A stretch of DNA of 64,000 nucleotides from Streptococcus didelphis DSM 15616 (GTDB lineage Bacteria; Bacillota; Bacilli; Lactobacillales; Streptococcaceae), in assembly GCF_000380005.1 (NCBI RefSeq), contig NZ_KB904199.1, positions 1-64,000 on the forward strand, read 5' to 3'. Shown one piece after another: positions 53,765 through 63,822 of the stretch (within the stretch, counting starts at the first letter, position 1; the number at the start of each line of letters is the position of its first letter). The position numbers and the translations under genes were made by a program. The notes below the pieces were generated by a model. That model worked only from the letters and a program-made list of their open reading frames with translations, ran no database searches and was not told where the DNA came from.

Positions 53765-55328
53765 TAGTAACCTCCTCTAGGGCTGCCTGATTAGAGGCAC
53801 TTGTATAGGCGTCATCATCTAAACGACGCTCTACATAACGTAAAATACGGGTTACAGTAAACGTAAGAATGAAGTAGATGACAGCAATAACTGAAAATGT
53901 TTGGAAATATTGGTAATTCTGTGTAGCAACAGTATTTCCAGAGAAATAAAGTTCCACAACAGAAATGACATTCAAGACAGATGTATCTTTGATATTAATC
54001 ACAAATTCATTTCCTGTAGCAGGTAGGATATTACGAATAACTTGTGGCAGCACAATCTTACGCATGGTTTGTCCATGTGAAAAACCAAGTGCTGTTGCAG
54101 CTTCAAATTGTCCCTTATCAACAGCAAAGATACCTCCACGAACAATCTCTGTCATATATGCCCCTGTATTAATAGAAACAATAAGGATGGCTGCTAGTGT
54201 TCGATCTACAGAAATACCAAAGGCTTGGGCAGTTCCGTAATAGATAACCATTGATTGTACAATCATAGGCGTTCCACGGAAAATTTCAATATAGATATTC
54301 AGGAAGTAACCGAATAATTTTTGTAAAATAGCCAAGGTCTTATTTTTGGATTTAGGGGCTGTTCGATAGATACCAATCAAAAGCCCGATAATGAGACCAA
54401 CAAAGGTACCAATTGTTGAAATCAAGAGGGTCAAGCCTGTTCCTCGTAAAAATTGTTTCCAGTTTACTTTCAAGATATGCCACATTTGTTCAACAAAGGA
54501 AGCTTTTTCAGACTTTGCATCCTTTTTTTCCTTGGGTTGCTGGTCAACAGCTCTCTTCATTAACTGTGTGCGATCATTTTCTGATAAAGTAGTTAAAACT
54601 TGGTTGACTTGGTCAATTCGAGAATCATTTTTTTTCATACCAACAGCAATTCCAGCATCAGCTTCAGAGAAGTCAAAGCCTTTTACTAGCTTTATCATTT
54701 TAAATGAAGGATTGGCATTTTCAGCAGTCATAGCCTCTGGTTTTTCAGAAATGTAACCATCAATGACTCCTGAAGAAAGAGCTTGGCGCATTTGAGAGAA
54801 GTCACCCATAGGTATTTGGGCCTTTACTCCCTTAATCTGACTTATTAAGTTAACATGCCAAACACCTTGTTGGGCTGTAATTTTCGCTCCAGAAAAGTCG
54901 ACTAAGGATTTGGCGTTAGCGTATTTGCCTTGAGAGTCAACAACTATGACAGGTTCGCTAAGGTAATAGGGATCTGAGAAGGCAATTTCTTTTCGACGTT
55001 GGTCAGTTGGACTCATGCCAGCTGCAATCATATCAATTTTGCCAGAGGTTAGGGCTGGGATTAATCCAGTCCAAGATGTCTTAACAACTAGAAGTTCTTT
55101 TCCTAGCGATTTAGCAACTTTCTTAGCAACTTGAACATCATAGCCATTGGCATACTGTCTTGTTCCCTCAATAGGTACAGCACCTTTAGACTTGTCAGAT
55201 TGTGTCCAGTTAAATGGTGCATAGGCAGCTTCCATTCCGACACGCAGATATTGGTCTGCTTGAGCACCGCTTACTCCTCCAAAGAGCAATAAGAGGGCAA
55301 AGAAACAGCTAATGATTAGCTTTTTCAT
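53757..55328 (-). CDS. amino acid ABC transporter, fused binding protein and permease
   Basis: This 523-residue fusion has a signal peptide ([18 protein letters not shown]), an extracellular solute-binding family 3 domain (about 25-255, [19 protein letters not shown]) and a short Lys-rich linker. A HisM-type permease domain follows from about 290, with the EAA loop [20 protein letters not shown]. Fusion of binding protein to permease is common in Lactobacillales GlnP-type importers. It is encoded just before the ATPase. AGGAATC stands before the ATG, a modest ribosome site. Confidence 0.95.
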   Translation of the reverse strand: MKKLIISCFFALLLLFGGVSGAQADQYLRVGMEAAYAPFNWTQSDKSKGAVPIEGTRQYANGYDVQVAKKVAKSLGKELLVVKTSWTGLIPALTSGKIDMIAAGMSPTDQRRKEIAFSDPYYLSEPVIVVDSQGKYANAKSLVDFSGAKITAQQGVWHVNLISQIKGVKAQIPMGDFSQMRQALSSGVIDGYISEKPEAMTAENANPSFKMIKLVKGFDFSEADAGIAVGMKKNDSRIDQVNQVLTTLSENDRTQLMKRAVDQQPKEKKDAKSEKASFVEQMWHILKVNWKQFLRGTGLTLLISTIGTFVGLIIGLLIGIYRTAPKSKNKTLAILQKLFGYFLNIYIEIFRGTPMIVQSMVIYYGTAQAFGISVDRTLAAILIVSINTGAYMTEIVRGGIFAVDKGQFEAATALGFSHGQTMRKIVLPQVIRNILPATGNEFVINIKDTSVLNVISVVELYFSGNTVATQNYQYFQTFSVIAVIYFILTFTVTRILRYVERRLDDDAYTSASNQAALEEVTNA

Positions 55329-55516
55329 AATAGATTCCTCACTCTAAAATATTGTTGGTCTCTATTCTACAGTAAATGCTACTCTATTTCAATTATTAAT
55401 TACTAAAAAATTGGAAAATTATACAAAAAAATGAGTAAAAATAAACTTGACCTCTGGATTATATTTATTTAAGAATTAAATTATGGTAGAATATGAGCAG
55501 AAAATAGAGGTATATC

Positions 55517-57349
55517 ATGAAAAAAATAATGATAACAGCATTTATATTTTTATGCCTAAGTAGTAAATCTATAAAAGCAAATAATTTAGAATGTGAGGTT
55601 CCTTTATATGTAGGTCACTTAAAAATAAATAGTGATAATACAGGATTTTTCAGACAAGAAATTAATTATATTTTCAAAAATGATTTTGATGGCCAATACT
55701 TAACCTTTAATAAGAACACATCTAAAAGTAAAGGATTTATAATTGAGCAAAACCCTAAAATATTAGCCTATAAAAATGGTAAGAAAGTAACAATCAGATC
55801 AACTATAAAAGACGCTAATAATCAATACATTTTAAAAATTTATAACAAGGGTCAGGTAAATGACAAGGTCAAGCTAATTGTCACTTGGAAAGTGCATAAT
55901 ATCCTGAGTCATTATCAAGATATTGCTGTTTTGGATTGGACACCTATTGCTTATTGGAATCAGGAAATAAAAAAGGTTAATTTTGAAATTAGTACAGAAA
56001 AAGAAAGTCATCTAAAGGATGTGATGATTCATAGAGGGCTCTTCCAAGAGTCTAATAAAATAAGTAAGGGAACAGTTTTTAAACTTACTTCCAAAGATGT
56101 TAACGGTACTTACCGCATTCGTGCTTATTGGGACAGTCATATTCTAGCAGGTAAAGCAGAAGCTAAGAAGTCCCTCACGGCTTTTAAGAAAGAAGAAGCA
56201 AAGCTAAGAGTGACAAAAAAATGGACCTATCTATTTGTTAATTATTTTAGCTATGGCATTATTATATGTACCATAGGGTTAGCCTTTTATTCCTGGCTCT
56301 TATTTAAGAAATCAGTTAAAAGCTATAGTTTAAAATCGATAAATTGTTTAGAAAGTTTACCCAAAGAGCTCTCACCCCTAGCTTTAGCTCATTCTATCTA
56401 TAGGATTCAGCTAGAAGACCTAAACCCTGTGGCTACCAATTCTAATAAAGAGGGAATTGATTTTACCAGTATAATCTATTCTAGTCTCTTAGATCTCTTG
56501 GAGAGAAAGCAAATTAGGCTCTCAAGAGAAAAAGCAGAAGTATATCTCATTCGAAATGAAACTAATAATCTGGCTGATTTCGAGTTAGCTTTGTTAGAGA
56601 TGATCTTCACTAATCAGAAAAAAATCTTACTGATACACGTTTTTTCAAGTTATATCTTTGATGATAATTTTATTGAAGAACTTAAAGAAACAGATCATGG
56701 TATTAGTTTACAAATTCAAATTAATGCAGAAGGATTAATTTGTCTTAAAAAACTAGAAAAGCACTTGAAAAAAATAAGTCGATTACTTACAAAATATCAA
56801 AAAGAGAACCAAAATAAACTCTTTCGTCCTCTTTCGAATCAAGAAAAGAAGTATTGGCTTTTTAATCGGATTTTTCTAATCATAGCAATTGGAGGTCTGA
56901 TTTTCTTTGGTTTATTTTTAATGTCAAAAGGGAAAACAGATAGGGCAATGATTAATTTATCTCTGGCACTGATAACTTTTCTTCTTATTTTTATGAACAA
57001 TAAGGAAGTTATGGAATACCAATTGTTAGGAGTATTAACAGAAGAAGGCAAGCTAGCTTGTGACCAGTGGCATGATTTTTGCTATCTGTTGAAGACATCA
57101 GAAGGATCTAAAAAAGCAAGTCTTACAGCAGATAGACGTTGGAGACGTCTCATAGTTTATGCTAGCCTTTTTGGCATGGAAGCAGAAGCCAAAAACTATC
57201 TATCTAAGAATCAGATAGATATAAAGAAATCAGAGTTTGGTCTTATTTACAGTGAATTTAGTCAATTACTCAACCAGCAAACACAAGCACTAAAGGACTC
57301 TCAGGTTAAAGCTTTTTGGGCAAGTCGTTATACAGTTGTAAAAGAATAA
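55517..57349 (+). CDS. DUF2207 domain membrane protein
   Basis: This 610-residue protein begins with a signal peptide (MITAFIFLCLSSKSIKA). An extracellular DUF2207 domain follows to about residue 220 (SHYQDIAVLDWTPIAYWNQE is typical), then a membrane helix near 238-262 (YFSYGIIICTIGLAFYSWLL) and a cytoplasmic region. One or two helices lie at about 450-495, before a C-terminal domain with the family WHDFCYLLKTSE segment. The function of DUF2207 proteins is unknown. The gene is AT-rich relative to its neighbours and monocistronic, just upstream of uppP. Confidence 0.85.
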   Translation: MKKIMITAFIFLCLSSKSIKANNLECEVPLYVGHLKINSDNTGFFRQEINYIFKNDFDGQYLTFNKNTSKSKGFIIEQNPKILAYKNGKKVTIRSTIKDANNQYILKIYNKGQVNDKVKLIVTWKVHNILSHYQDIAVLDWTPIAYWNQEIKKVNFEISTEKESHLKDVMIHRGLFQESNKISKGTVFKLTSKDVNGTYRIRAYWDSHILAGKAEAKKSLTAFKKEEAKLRVTKKWTYLFVNYFSYGIIICTIGLAFYSWLLFKKSVKSYSLKSINCLESLPKELSPLALAHSIYRIQLEDLNPVATNSNKEGIDFTSIIYSSLLDLLERKQIRLSREKAEVYLIRNETNNLADFELALLEMIFTNQKKILLIHVFSSYIFDDNFIEELKETDHGISLQIQINAEGLICLKKLEKHLKKISRLLTKYQKENQNKLFRPLSNQEKKYWLFNRIFLIIAIGGLIFFGLFLMSKGKTDRAMINLSLALITFLLIFMNNKEVMEYQLLGVLTEEGKLACDQWHDFCYLLKTSEGSKKASLTADRRWRRLIVYASLFGMEAEAKNYLSKNQIDIKKSEFGLIYSEFSQLLNQQTQALKDSQVKAFWASRYTVVKE

Positions 57350-57446
57350 AATTACCCATAAATGTTATTAGGTTTTTAGACAATTAATATAAGAAAAACT
57401 CAGGATAATTTGATACAATGTATCTATCACTTAATGAGGAGAAAAG

Positions 57447-58286
57447 ATGTTATTTTTTGAAATGTTGAAGGCTATCTTCTTTGGTATCATAGAAGGTGTA
57501 ACGGAATGGCTACCCATCTCAAGTACTGGTCACTTAATTTTAGTACAAGAATTTATCAAATTAAATCAAACAAAATCCTTTATGGATATGTTTAATATTG
57601 TTATTCAACTAGGTGCTATCTTTGCTGTTATTATTATTTATTTTGAACGACTAAATCCTTTTCAGCCAAATAAGACAGCTAGAGAAATTCAATTAACTTG
57701 GCAACTTTGGTTAAAGGTTGTTATTGCCTGTGTTCCTTCAGCAATTTTTGGACTTTTGCTTGATAACTGGATGGAAGCTCACTTTTATAACTTTCTTGTA
57801 GTTGCCTTGATGTTAATTCTATATGGACTTGCTTTTATTTGGATTGAAAAACGAAATAGAGAACATAGTGCACAGGTTACTGATCTAGGGAAGATGTCTT
57901 ATAAAACAGCTTTATTAATTGGATGCTTTCAAGTCTTGAGTATTGTCCCTGGTACTAGCCGCTCTGGTGCAACTATTTTAGGAGCTATTATTCTGGGAAC
58001 CAGTAGACCTGTTGCAGCAGACTTTACCTTCTTTCTTGCTATTCCAACAATGTTTGGCTATAGTGGCTTAAAGGCAGTGAAATTCTTTTTAGATGGTAAT
58101 CACTTGAATTTTTCACAAGTCTTAATTTTATTAATGGCAAGTTTAACTGCTTTTGTAGTTAGTATGTATGCCATACGCTTTTTAACGGATTATGTTAAAA
58201 AGCATGATTTTACTATTTTTGGTAAATACCGTATTATTCTAGGAACCCTTTTAATCTTGTATTTTATTGTGACCTTATTCATCTAA
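57447..58286 (+). CDS. uppP: undecaprenyl-diphosphatase UppP (BacA)
   Basis: This 279-residue membrane phosphatase recycles undecaprenyl pyrophosphate for cell wall synthesis and gives some bacitracin tolerance. The two signature motifs are present: [20 protein letters not shown] near the N-terminus and [20 protein letters not shown] in the middle. There are about eight helices. GAGGAG precedes the start; TTG or GTG starts are not needed. Confidence 0.97.
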   Translation: MLFFEMLKAIFFGIIEGVTEWLPISSTGHLILVQEFIKLNQTKSFMDMFNIVIQLGAIFAVIIIYFERLNPFQPNKTAREIQLTWQLWLKVVIACVPSAIFGLLLDNWMEAHFYNFLVVALMLILYGLAFIWIEKRNREHSAQVTDLGKMSYKTALLIGCFQVLSIVPGTSRSGATILGAIILGTSRPVAADFTFFLAIPTMFGYSGLKAVKFFLDGNHLNFSQVLILLMASLTAFVVSMYAIRFLTDYVKKHDFTIFGKYRIILGTLLILYFIVTLFI

Positions 58287-58289
58287 CTT

Positions 58290-58315
58290 ATCCAGCTCTT
58301 GTGGGCTGGATTTTG
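58290..58315 (+). terminator. uppP terminator
   Basis: TCCAGC and GGCTGGA-type arms form a short hairpin with a modest T run. Confidence 0.6.
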
Positions 58316-58342
58316 CCATTTAGATAATAAACACTTAGAAAA

Positions 58343-58371
58343 TTGCGAAATCATAGCATTTCTTGTATAAT
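58343..58371 (+). promoter_or_regulatory. mecA promoter
   Basis: TTGCGA (58343-58348) and perfect TATAAT (58366-58371) are spaced by 17 bases. Confidence 0.7.
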
Positions 58372-58400
58372 AGAATGACTACGCGTATGAGGTAAAAACT

Positions 58401-59162
58401 ATGGAAATGAAACAGATTAGTGAAACGACCCTGAAAATTACAATTAGCATGGACGACTTGGAAGAAAGAGGCATGGAACTCAAGGACTTTTTGATTCCTC
58501 AGGAAAAAACAGAAGAATTTTTCTATGCTGTTATGGATGAACTTGATTTACCAGATAATTTCAAAGATAGTGGAATGCTTAGCTTTAGGGTAACTCCAAG
58601 AAAAGATCGTCTAGACGTCTTTGTAACCAAGTCAGAATTGAGTAAAGATATTAATTTTGAGGAATTAGCTGATTTAGGCGATATTTCTCAAATGACTCCT
58701 GAAGATTTTTTCAAGAATATTGAAAAAACAATGATGGAAAAAGGGGATGTCGATGCTCATCAGAAACTTGAAAAGATAGAAGAAATGATTGAAGAAACTG
58801 TTGAAAACTCTATCAAGCAAGAAACACAAGAAACGGCTCAAGAAGAAGTCTATGTGGAGCCTTTAGATTATATTCACTTTGTATTAGATTTTCAAGATAT
58901 TGAAGAAGCTATTGTTTTTTCTAAAATAATTGATTTTGACATTGAAGCTTCTGAATTATACAAGGAAAGTAACAATTACCACATGACTATCTTATTAGAT
59001 ATCCGAAATCAACCTTCTTATTTTGCTAATATCATGTATGCTAGATTAATTGAGCATGCAAGCCCAGGGACTAGAACCCGTGCGTATTTGCAAGAACATG
59101 CCTTACAATTAATTGATGAAGATGCAGTAGAGCAATTGAAGAAAATTGAAGTGGTGTCATAG
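58401..59162 (+). CDS. mecA: adaptor protein MecA
   Basis: MecA is an adaptor that hands substrates such as the competence factor ComX to ClpC. The 253 residues have an N-terminal substrate-binding domain (about 1-90: [40 protein letters not shown]), an acidic linker and a C-terminal ClpC-binding domain (about 150-240). The ATG at 58401 has GAGG eight bases upstream; an ATG six bases later is equally possible. It is followed by rgpG after three bases, the usual streptococcal pairing. Confidence 0.94.
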   Translation: MEMKQISETTLKITISMDDLEERGMELKDFLIPQEKTEEFFYAVMDELDLPDNFKDSGMLSFRVTPRKDRLDVFVTKSELSKDINFEELADLGDISQMTPEDFFKNIEKTMMEKGDVDAHQKLEKIEEMIEETVENSIKQETQETAQEEVYVEPLDYIHFVLDFQDIEEAIVFSKIIDFDIEASELYKESNNYHMTILLDIRNQPSYFANIMYARLIEHASPGTRTRAYLQEHALQLIDEDAVEQLKKIEVVS

Positions 59163-59165
59163 ACT

Positions 59166-60323
59166 ATGTTTCCTTTTACGTTTGATTATGTTTTAGTCTT
59201 AATTGGTGCTTTATTAATTTCACTTTTTTTGACCCCTATCGTTAGATTTTTATCTTTTAGAGTAGGGGCAGTTGATAAGCCCAATGTGAGAAGAATTAAT
59301 AAGGTCCCCATGCCTAGTGGTGGTGGCTTAGCCATCTTTATTTCCTTTTTTATAGCAACTCTTATTTTTATGCCGATGGTTTCATCGCATGTCGTTATTG
59401 AAGGTAAGGCTTATTTATCCTACATTCTACCAGTTGTATTGGGTGCTCTTGTAGTAGTTACAACTGGCTATATGGATGATATTTTTGAAATTAGTCCTAA
59501 ACTAAAAATGCTAGGGATTTTCTTTGGGGCTTTTATTATCTGGGCTTTTACAAATTTTAAATTTGATAGTTTTAAGATACCGTTTGGGGGTCCTCTCTTA
59601 TTTTTTGGCCCTATTGTCACTTTTTTTCTGACTATTTTATGGATTGTTTCCATTACAAATGCTATTAATTTAATAGATGGCTTAGATGGACTAGTCAGTG
59701 GTGTCTCTATTATTAGCCTAGTGACTATGGCTGTGGTATCTTTTTTCTTTCTGCCACAGAGTGATTTTTTCCTAACCTTAACCATTCTCATTCTAATTGC
59801 TTCAATTGTTGGGTTCTTTCCCTATAATTACCATCCTGCTATTATTTATTTGGGGGATACAGGAGCTTTATTTATCGGCTTTATGATTGGTGTTTTATCG
59901 CTTCAGGGCTTGAAAAATGCTACAGCTGTGGTAGTTTTGACGCCAGTAATTATTCTCGGTGTTCCTATTATGGATACAGTAGTTGCTATTATTCGAAGAA
60001 GCTTATCAGGACAAAAATTCTATGAGCCGGATAAAATGCATCTCCATCACCGTCTTCTTTCAATGGGATTTACTCATAGGGGAGCAGTCTTAGTTGTTTA
60101 TGGAATAGCAATGCTGTTTTCTTTGATTTCCCTTTTGTTAAATGTTTCAAGCCGGATTGGGGGAACCTTATTAATCTTTGGTTTGCTTTTTGGTTTAGAA
60201 GTATTGATTGAAGGCTTAGAAATCTGGGGAGAAAAACGAACACCACTTTTTAAACTTTTAAAATTTATAGGAAATAGTGATTTTAGAAGAAGACAGTTAG
60301 AAAAATGGAAAGAAAAAAAGTGA
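59166..60323 (+). CDS. rgpG: undecaprenyl-phosphate GlcNAc-1-phosphate transferase (RgpG/GacO)
   Basis: This 385-residue membrane enzyme of the MraY/WecA/TagO family attaches GlcNAc-1-phosphate to undecaprenyl phosphate. In streptococci that starts rhamnose-glucose or group carbohydrate synthesis. Motifs: RRINKVPMPSGGGLAIF, VVTTGYMDDIFEISPKLKML with the catalytic Asp pair, NLIDGLDGLVSGVS, YHPAIIYLGDTGALFIGFMI and the cytoplasmic HLHHRLLSMG His motif. About eleven helices are present. It is called RgpG in S. mutans and GacO in S. pyogenes. It is three bases after mecA and has a terminator behind it. Confidence 0.95.
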   Translation: MFPFTFDYVLVLIGALLISLFLTPIVRFLSFRVGAVDKPNVRRINKVPMPSGGGLAIFISFFIATLIFMPMVSSHVVIEGKAYLSYILPVVLGALVVVTTGYMDDIFEISPKLKMLGIFFGAFIIWAFTNFKFDSFKIPFGGPLLFFGPIVTFFLTILWIVSITNAINLIDGLDGLVSGVSIISLVTMAVVSFFFLPQSDFFLTLTILILIASIVGFFPYNYHPAIIYLGDTGALFIGFMIGVLSLQGLKNATAVVVLTPVIILGVPIMDTVVAIIRRSLSGQKFYEPDKMHLHHRLLSMGFTHRGAVLVVYGIAMLFSLISLLLNVSSRIGGTLLIFGLLFGLEVLIEGLEIWGEKRTPLFKLLKFIGNSDFRRRQLEKWKEKK

Positions 60324-60337
60324 CTTTAAAACGCTAG

Positions 60338-60360
60338 AAAAGCCTTGACGGCTTTTTTTT
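60338..60360 (+). terminator. rgpG terminator
   Basis: AAAAGCC and GGCTTTT pair around TTGAC with a T tail. The TTGACG inside it is part of the hairpin and is not a -35 box at a usable distance. Confidence 0.8.
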
Positions 60361-60440
60361 GCTATAATTTAATTGTATAACAAAATGAAAATTCCCTGAT
60401 CAAAACTAGCTAGCAAGGGATAGAAAAAATGAGGTAAGAG

Positions 60441-61211
60441 ATGTCTGTATTAGAGATTAAAGATTTACATGTTGCCATAGAAGAAAAAGAAATTTTAAAA
60501 GGGGTTAATTTGACCTTACAGACAGGGCAAATTGCAGCTATCATGGGACCAAATGGGACAGGTAAATCTACCTTATCAGCAGCCATCATGGGTAATCCAA
60601 ATTATCAAGTTACCCAAGGAGAAATCTTACTAGATGGTCTTAATATTTTGGAGTTAGAAGTTGATGAGCGTGCGCGATTAGGGCTTTTTCTTGCCATGCA
60701 ATATCCTTCTGAAATTCCTGGTATTACCAATGCAGAGTTTATTCGTGCAGCCATGAATGCAGGAAAAGAAGATGCTGACAAAATTTCTGTTCGTCAATTT
60801 ATTCAAAAGTTAGACCAAAAGATGGACTTACTTGGGATGAAAGAAGAAATGGCAGAGCGTTACCTTAATGAGGGTTTTTCTGGTGGTGAGAAAAAACGGA
60901 ATGAAATCCTCCAATTATTAATGCTTGAACCTAAATTTGCCTTATTAGATGAAATTGATTCAGGACTTGATATTGATGCTCTTAAGGTAGTATCAAAAGG
61001 GGTTAACGAAATGCGTGGGAAAGATTTTGGAGCAATGATTATCACCCATTATCAACGTTTATTAAATTATATTACTCCTGATGTGGTTCATGTCATGATG
61101 GATGGACGTGTTGTTTTATCAGGTGATGCTTCTTTAGCTACAAGACTTGAAAAAGAAGGCTATGCCACAATTGCTGAGGACTTGGGCATTGATTATCAAG
61201 AAGAAATATAA
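60441..61211 (+). CDS. sufC: Fe-S cluster assembly ATPase SufC
   Basis: SufC is the ABC-type ATPase of the SufBCD scaffold for iron-sulfur cluster assembly. The 256 residues have Walker A IMGPNGTGKSTLSAAIMG, the signature segment EGFSGGEKKRNEILQLLML, Walker B FALLDEIDSGLDIDAL and the switch His in IITHYQRLLNY. It opens the suf operon, with GAGGTAAGAG before the ATG, and acts together with SufB and SufD. SufB lies beyond the window. Confidence 0.97.
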   Translation: MSVLEIKDLHVAIEEKEILKGVNLTLQTGQIAAIMGPNGTGKSTLSAAIMGNPNYQVTQGEILLDGLNILELEVDERARLGLFLAMQYPSEIPGITNAEFIRAAMNAGKEDADKISVRQFIQKLDQKMDLLGMKEEMAERYLNEGFSGGEKKRNEILQLLMLEPKFALLDEIDSGLDIDALKVVSKGVNEMRGKDFGAMIITHYQRLLNYITPDVVHVMMDGRVVLSGDASLATRLEKEGYATIAEDLGIDYQEEI

Positions 61212-61315
61212 TGATGTCTTAAATTATGTGAGCTAGGAACTAAAAAACTTATATTTAAATCCTAGTTTGAATACAAAGCACTTCAAATAGACAGTTAGTA
61301 AAGGATACATCATTT

Positions 61316-62581
61316 ATGACATTAGATAAGATATTAGAATTTTCCCAGGGTAAAGCAGAACCTATTTGGTTACAAGAACTACGAAGACAAGCTTTTGAAC
61401 AGATTTCTGACTTGGAATTACCTAAAATTGAAAGAGTCAAATACCATCGTTGGAATTTAGGACAAGGTGAAATTGCAGAAAGCCCCTTGGAAGCAAATAT
61501 TCCAGATTTTCTAGCAATTGGAGATAATCCTACCTTAGTTCAGCTTGGCAGTCAAACGGTGTTAGAACAGATTCCTGTGGAAGTTAGTCAACAAGGAGTT
61601 GTTTTTACCGATTTCTATAGTGCTCTAGAAGAAATTCCAGAGATTATTGAAGCTTACTTTGGTAGTGCCCTAGCTTTTGATCAAGATAAATTAAGTGCTT
61701 ACCATACGGCTTATTTTAACAGCGCTGCAGTCTTGTATATTCCAGATTTTGTAGAAGTGGAACAGCCCTTTGAAGCTATCTTTTTACAAGATAGTGATAG
61801 TTCAGTTCCTTTTAATAAACATGTTCTTATTATTGCAGGAAAAGCAAGCAAGCTAACTTATCTGGAGCGGATAGAAAGTTTTGGTGAAAAGAGCCAAAAA
61901 ATTAGTGCTAATATTTGTGTTGAGGTAATAGCTGAAGCAGGCAGTCAGGTTAATTTTTCGGCTATTGATCAATTGGGAGAAAATGTTACGGCATTTATTA
62001 GTCGACGTGGCCGTTTAGAAGATAATGCGACCATTAATTGGTCCTTAAGCCTTATGAATGAAGGAAATGTGATTGCTGATTTTGACAGTGATTTAATTGG
62101 TGACGGGAGTCATGCGGATTTGAAGGTTGTTGCTGCTTCTAGTGGACGTCAAATTCAAGGTATCGATACTCGGGTTACTAATTTTGGTAAAAATTCAGTT
62201 GGACATATCTTACAACATGGGGTTATCTTAGAAAGAGGAACGCTCACCTTCAATGGTATAGGACATATCATAAAAGGGGCTAAGGGGGCAGATGCCCAGC
62301 AAGAAAGTCGTGTACTCATGTTGTCTGACAAGGCACGTAGCGATGCTAATCCTATTCTTTTAATAGATGAAAATGAAGTAACAGCTGGTCACGCTGCTTC
62401 AATTGGGCAGGTTGACCCTGAAGATATGTACTATCTCATGAGCCGAGGACTAGATAGAGAGACAGCAGAGCGTCTTGTTATAAGAGGTTTTCTTGGAACA
62501 GTTATCTCTGAAATTCCAATTAAGGATGTAAGAGATAATATTATTGCTGTTTTAGATCAAAAACTTGCCTCAAGGCCATAA
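61316..62581 (+). CDS. sufD: Fe-S cluster assembly protein SufD
   Basis: This 421-residue scaffold component has the SufBD beta-helix core: TYLERIESFGEKSQKISANI, RVTNFGKNSVGHILQHGVIL and the end segment NEVTAGHAASIGQVDPEDMY. SufD pairs with SufB and binds SufC. The gap of about 104 bases after sufC holds a weak CTAGGA/TCCTAG dyad, but no terminator. The ribosome site AAAGGA is somewhat distant. The stop codon TAA shares a base with an ATG at 62581. Confidence 0.96.
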   Translation: MTLDKILEFSQGKAEPIWLQELRRQAFEQISDLELPKIERVKYHRWNLGQGEIAESPLEANIPDFLAIGDNPTLVQLGSQTVLEQIPVEVSQQGVVFTDFYSALEEIPEIIEAYFGSALAFDQDKLSAYHTAYFNSAAVLYIPDFVEVEQPFEAIFLQDSDSSVPFNKHVLIIAGKASKLTYLERIESFGEKSQKISANICVEVIAEAGSQVNFSAIDQLGENVTAFISRRGRLEDNATINWSLSLMNEGNVIADFDSDLIGDGSHADLKVVAASSGRQIQGIDTRVTNFGKNSVGHILQHGVILERGTLTFNGIGHIIKGAKGADAQQESRVLMLSDKARSDANPILLIDENEVTAGHAASIGQVDPEDMYYLMSRGLDRETAERLVIRGFLGTVISEIPIKDVRDNIIAVLDQKLASRP

Positions 62582-62595
62582 TGAAGGAGTTTTGT

Positions 62596-63822
62596 GTGTT
62601 AGATACAGATCGCATCAAGAGTGATTTTCCCATTTTAAATCAAGTTGTTAATGACGAAGCATTAGTTTATTTAGATAATGCTGCTACTAGTCAAAAGCCA
62701 AATGCGGTAGTGGACAAGATAAGTTCCTTTTATCAAAAGGACAATGCTAATGTCCATAGAGGTGTCCATACTTTGGCTGAAAGAGCCACTCATGCTTATG
62801 AGACAAGCCGAAAACAGGTTGCACAGTTTATTAAAGCAAGCTCAACAAGAGAAATTCTGTTTACCAGAGGAACAACAAGTGCTTTAAACTGGGTTGCTCA
62901 TTTTGCTAAAGGTATTTTAAAAGAAGGAGACCAGGTCCTTATTTCGATTATGGAACACCATTCAAATATCATTTCTTGGCAAGAAGCATGCAAACAAACA
63001 GGAGCAGAACTGGTTTATGTTTATCTCAAAGATGGAGAATTGGATTTAGAAGATTTAAAAGCCAAATTATCTTTCAAAACCAAATTTGTCAGCTTAACCC
63101 ATATATCAAATGTTCTGGGCACTATTAATCCGATTAAAGAAATAGGAGAATTAGCTCATGCAGTAGGTGCTTATATGGTAGTGGATGCTGCGCAATCAGT
63201 CCCTCATATAGCTGTGGATGTAGAAGATTTAGATTGTGATTTTCTAGCTTTTTCTGGTCACAAGATGTTAGGGCCTACTGGCATAGGTGTTCTTTATGGC
63301 AAGGAAGATCTGCTTAATAAGATGGAACCAGTAGAATTTGGTGGCGAGATGATAGACTTTGTCTATGAGCAGGAAGCCTCTTGGAAAGAATTACCTTGGA
63401 AATTTGAAGCAGGGACACCTAATATTGCAGGTGCTATTGGCTTAGGTCAAGCAATATCTTACTTAGAAGAAGTGGGTATGGAGAAGATTCAGCAACATAC
63501 CTCAGAATTGCTTTCATATGTCATGCCAAAACTTGAGGCTATTGAAGGGTTGACCATATATGGACCAAGTAATAAAGACTTACGATCAGCTCTTATTTCC
63601 TTTAATTTAGCTGGTTTGCATCCCCATGATGTAGCTACCGCCCTAGACTATGAAGGAATTGCTGTTCGTGCAGGCCATCACTGTGCCCAACCCTTGCTTA
63701 GATACCTAGGAGTTTCTTCAACAGTCAGAGCAAGTTTTTACTTTTATAACACTAAGGAGGATTGTGACCATCTAGTTGATGCACTTATTAAAACAAAGGA
63801 GTTCTTCAATGGCACTTTCTAA
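62596..63822 (+). CDS. sufS: cysteine desulfurase SufS
   Basis: This PLP enzyme takes sulfur from cysteine for cluster assembly. The PLP-binding Lys lies in FLAFSGHKMLGPTGIGVLYG, the catalytic Cys in AGHHCAQPLLRYLG, and the ISNVLGTINPIKEIGELAHA segment is typical. I choose the GTG at 62596 because AAGGAG lies seven bases upstream and gives 408 residues, the usual SufS length. The ATG at 62581, overlapping the sufD stop, would add five residues and has no good ribosome site. It overlaps sufU by 14 bases. Confidence 0.95.
   Translation: MLDTDRIKSDFPILNQVVNDEALVYLDNAATSQKPNAVVDKISSFYQKDNANVHRGVHTLAERATHAYETSRKQVAQFIKASSTREILFTRGTTSALNWVAHFAKGILKEGDQVLISIMEHHSNIISWQEACKQTGAELVYVYLKDGELDLEDLKAKLSFKTKFVSLTHISNVLGTINPIKEIGELAHAVGAYMVVDAAQSVPHIAVDVEDLDCDFLAFSGHKMLGPTGIGVLYGKEDLLNKMEPVEFGGEMIDFVYEQEASWKELPWKFEAGTPNIAGAIGLGQAISYLEEVGMEKIQQHTSELLSYVMPKLEAIEGLTIYGPSNKDLRSALISFNLAGLHPHDVATALDYEGIAVRAGHHCAQPLLRYLGVSSTVRASFYFYNTKEDCDHLVDALIKTKEFFNGTF

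Noticed and set aside
60345-60368. TTGACG followed by TATAAT as a sufC promoter
   Set aside because: The spacing is only about 12 bases, and TTGACG lies within the rgpG terminator loop and stem.
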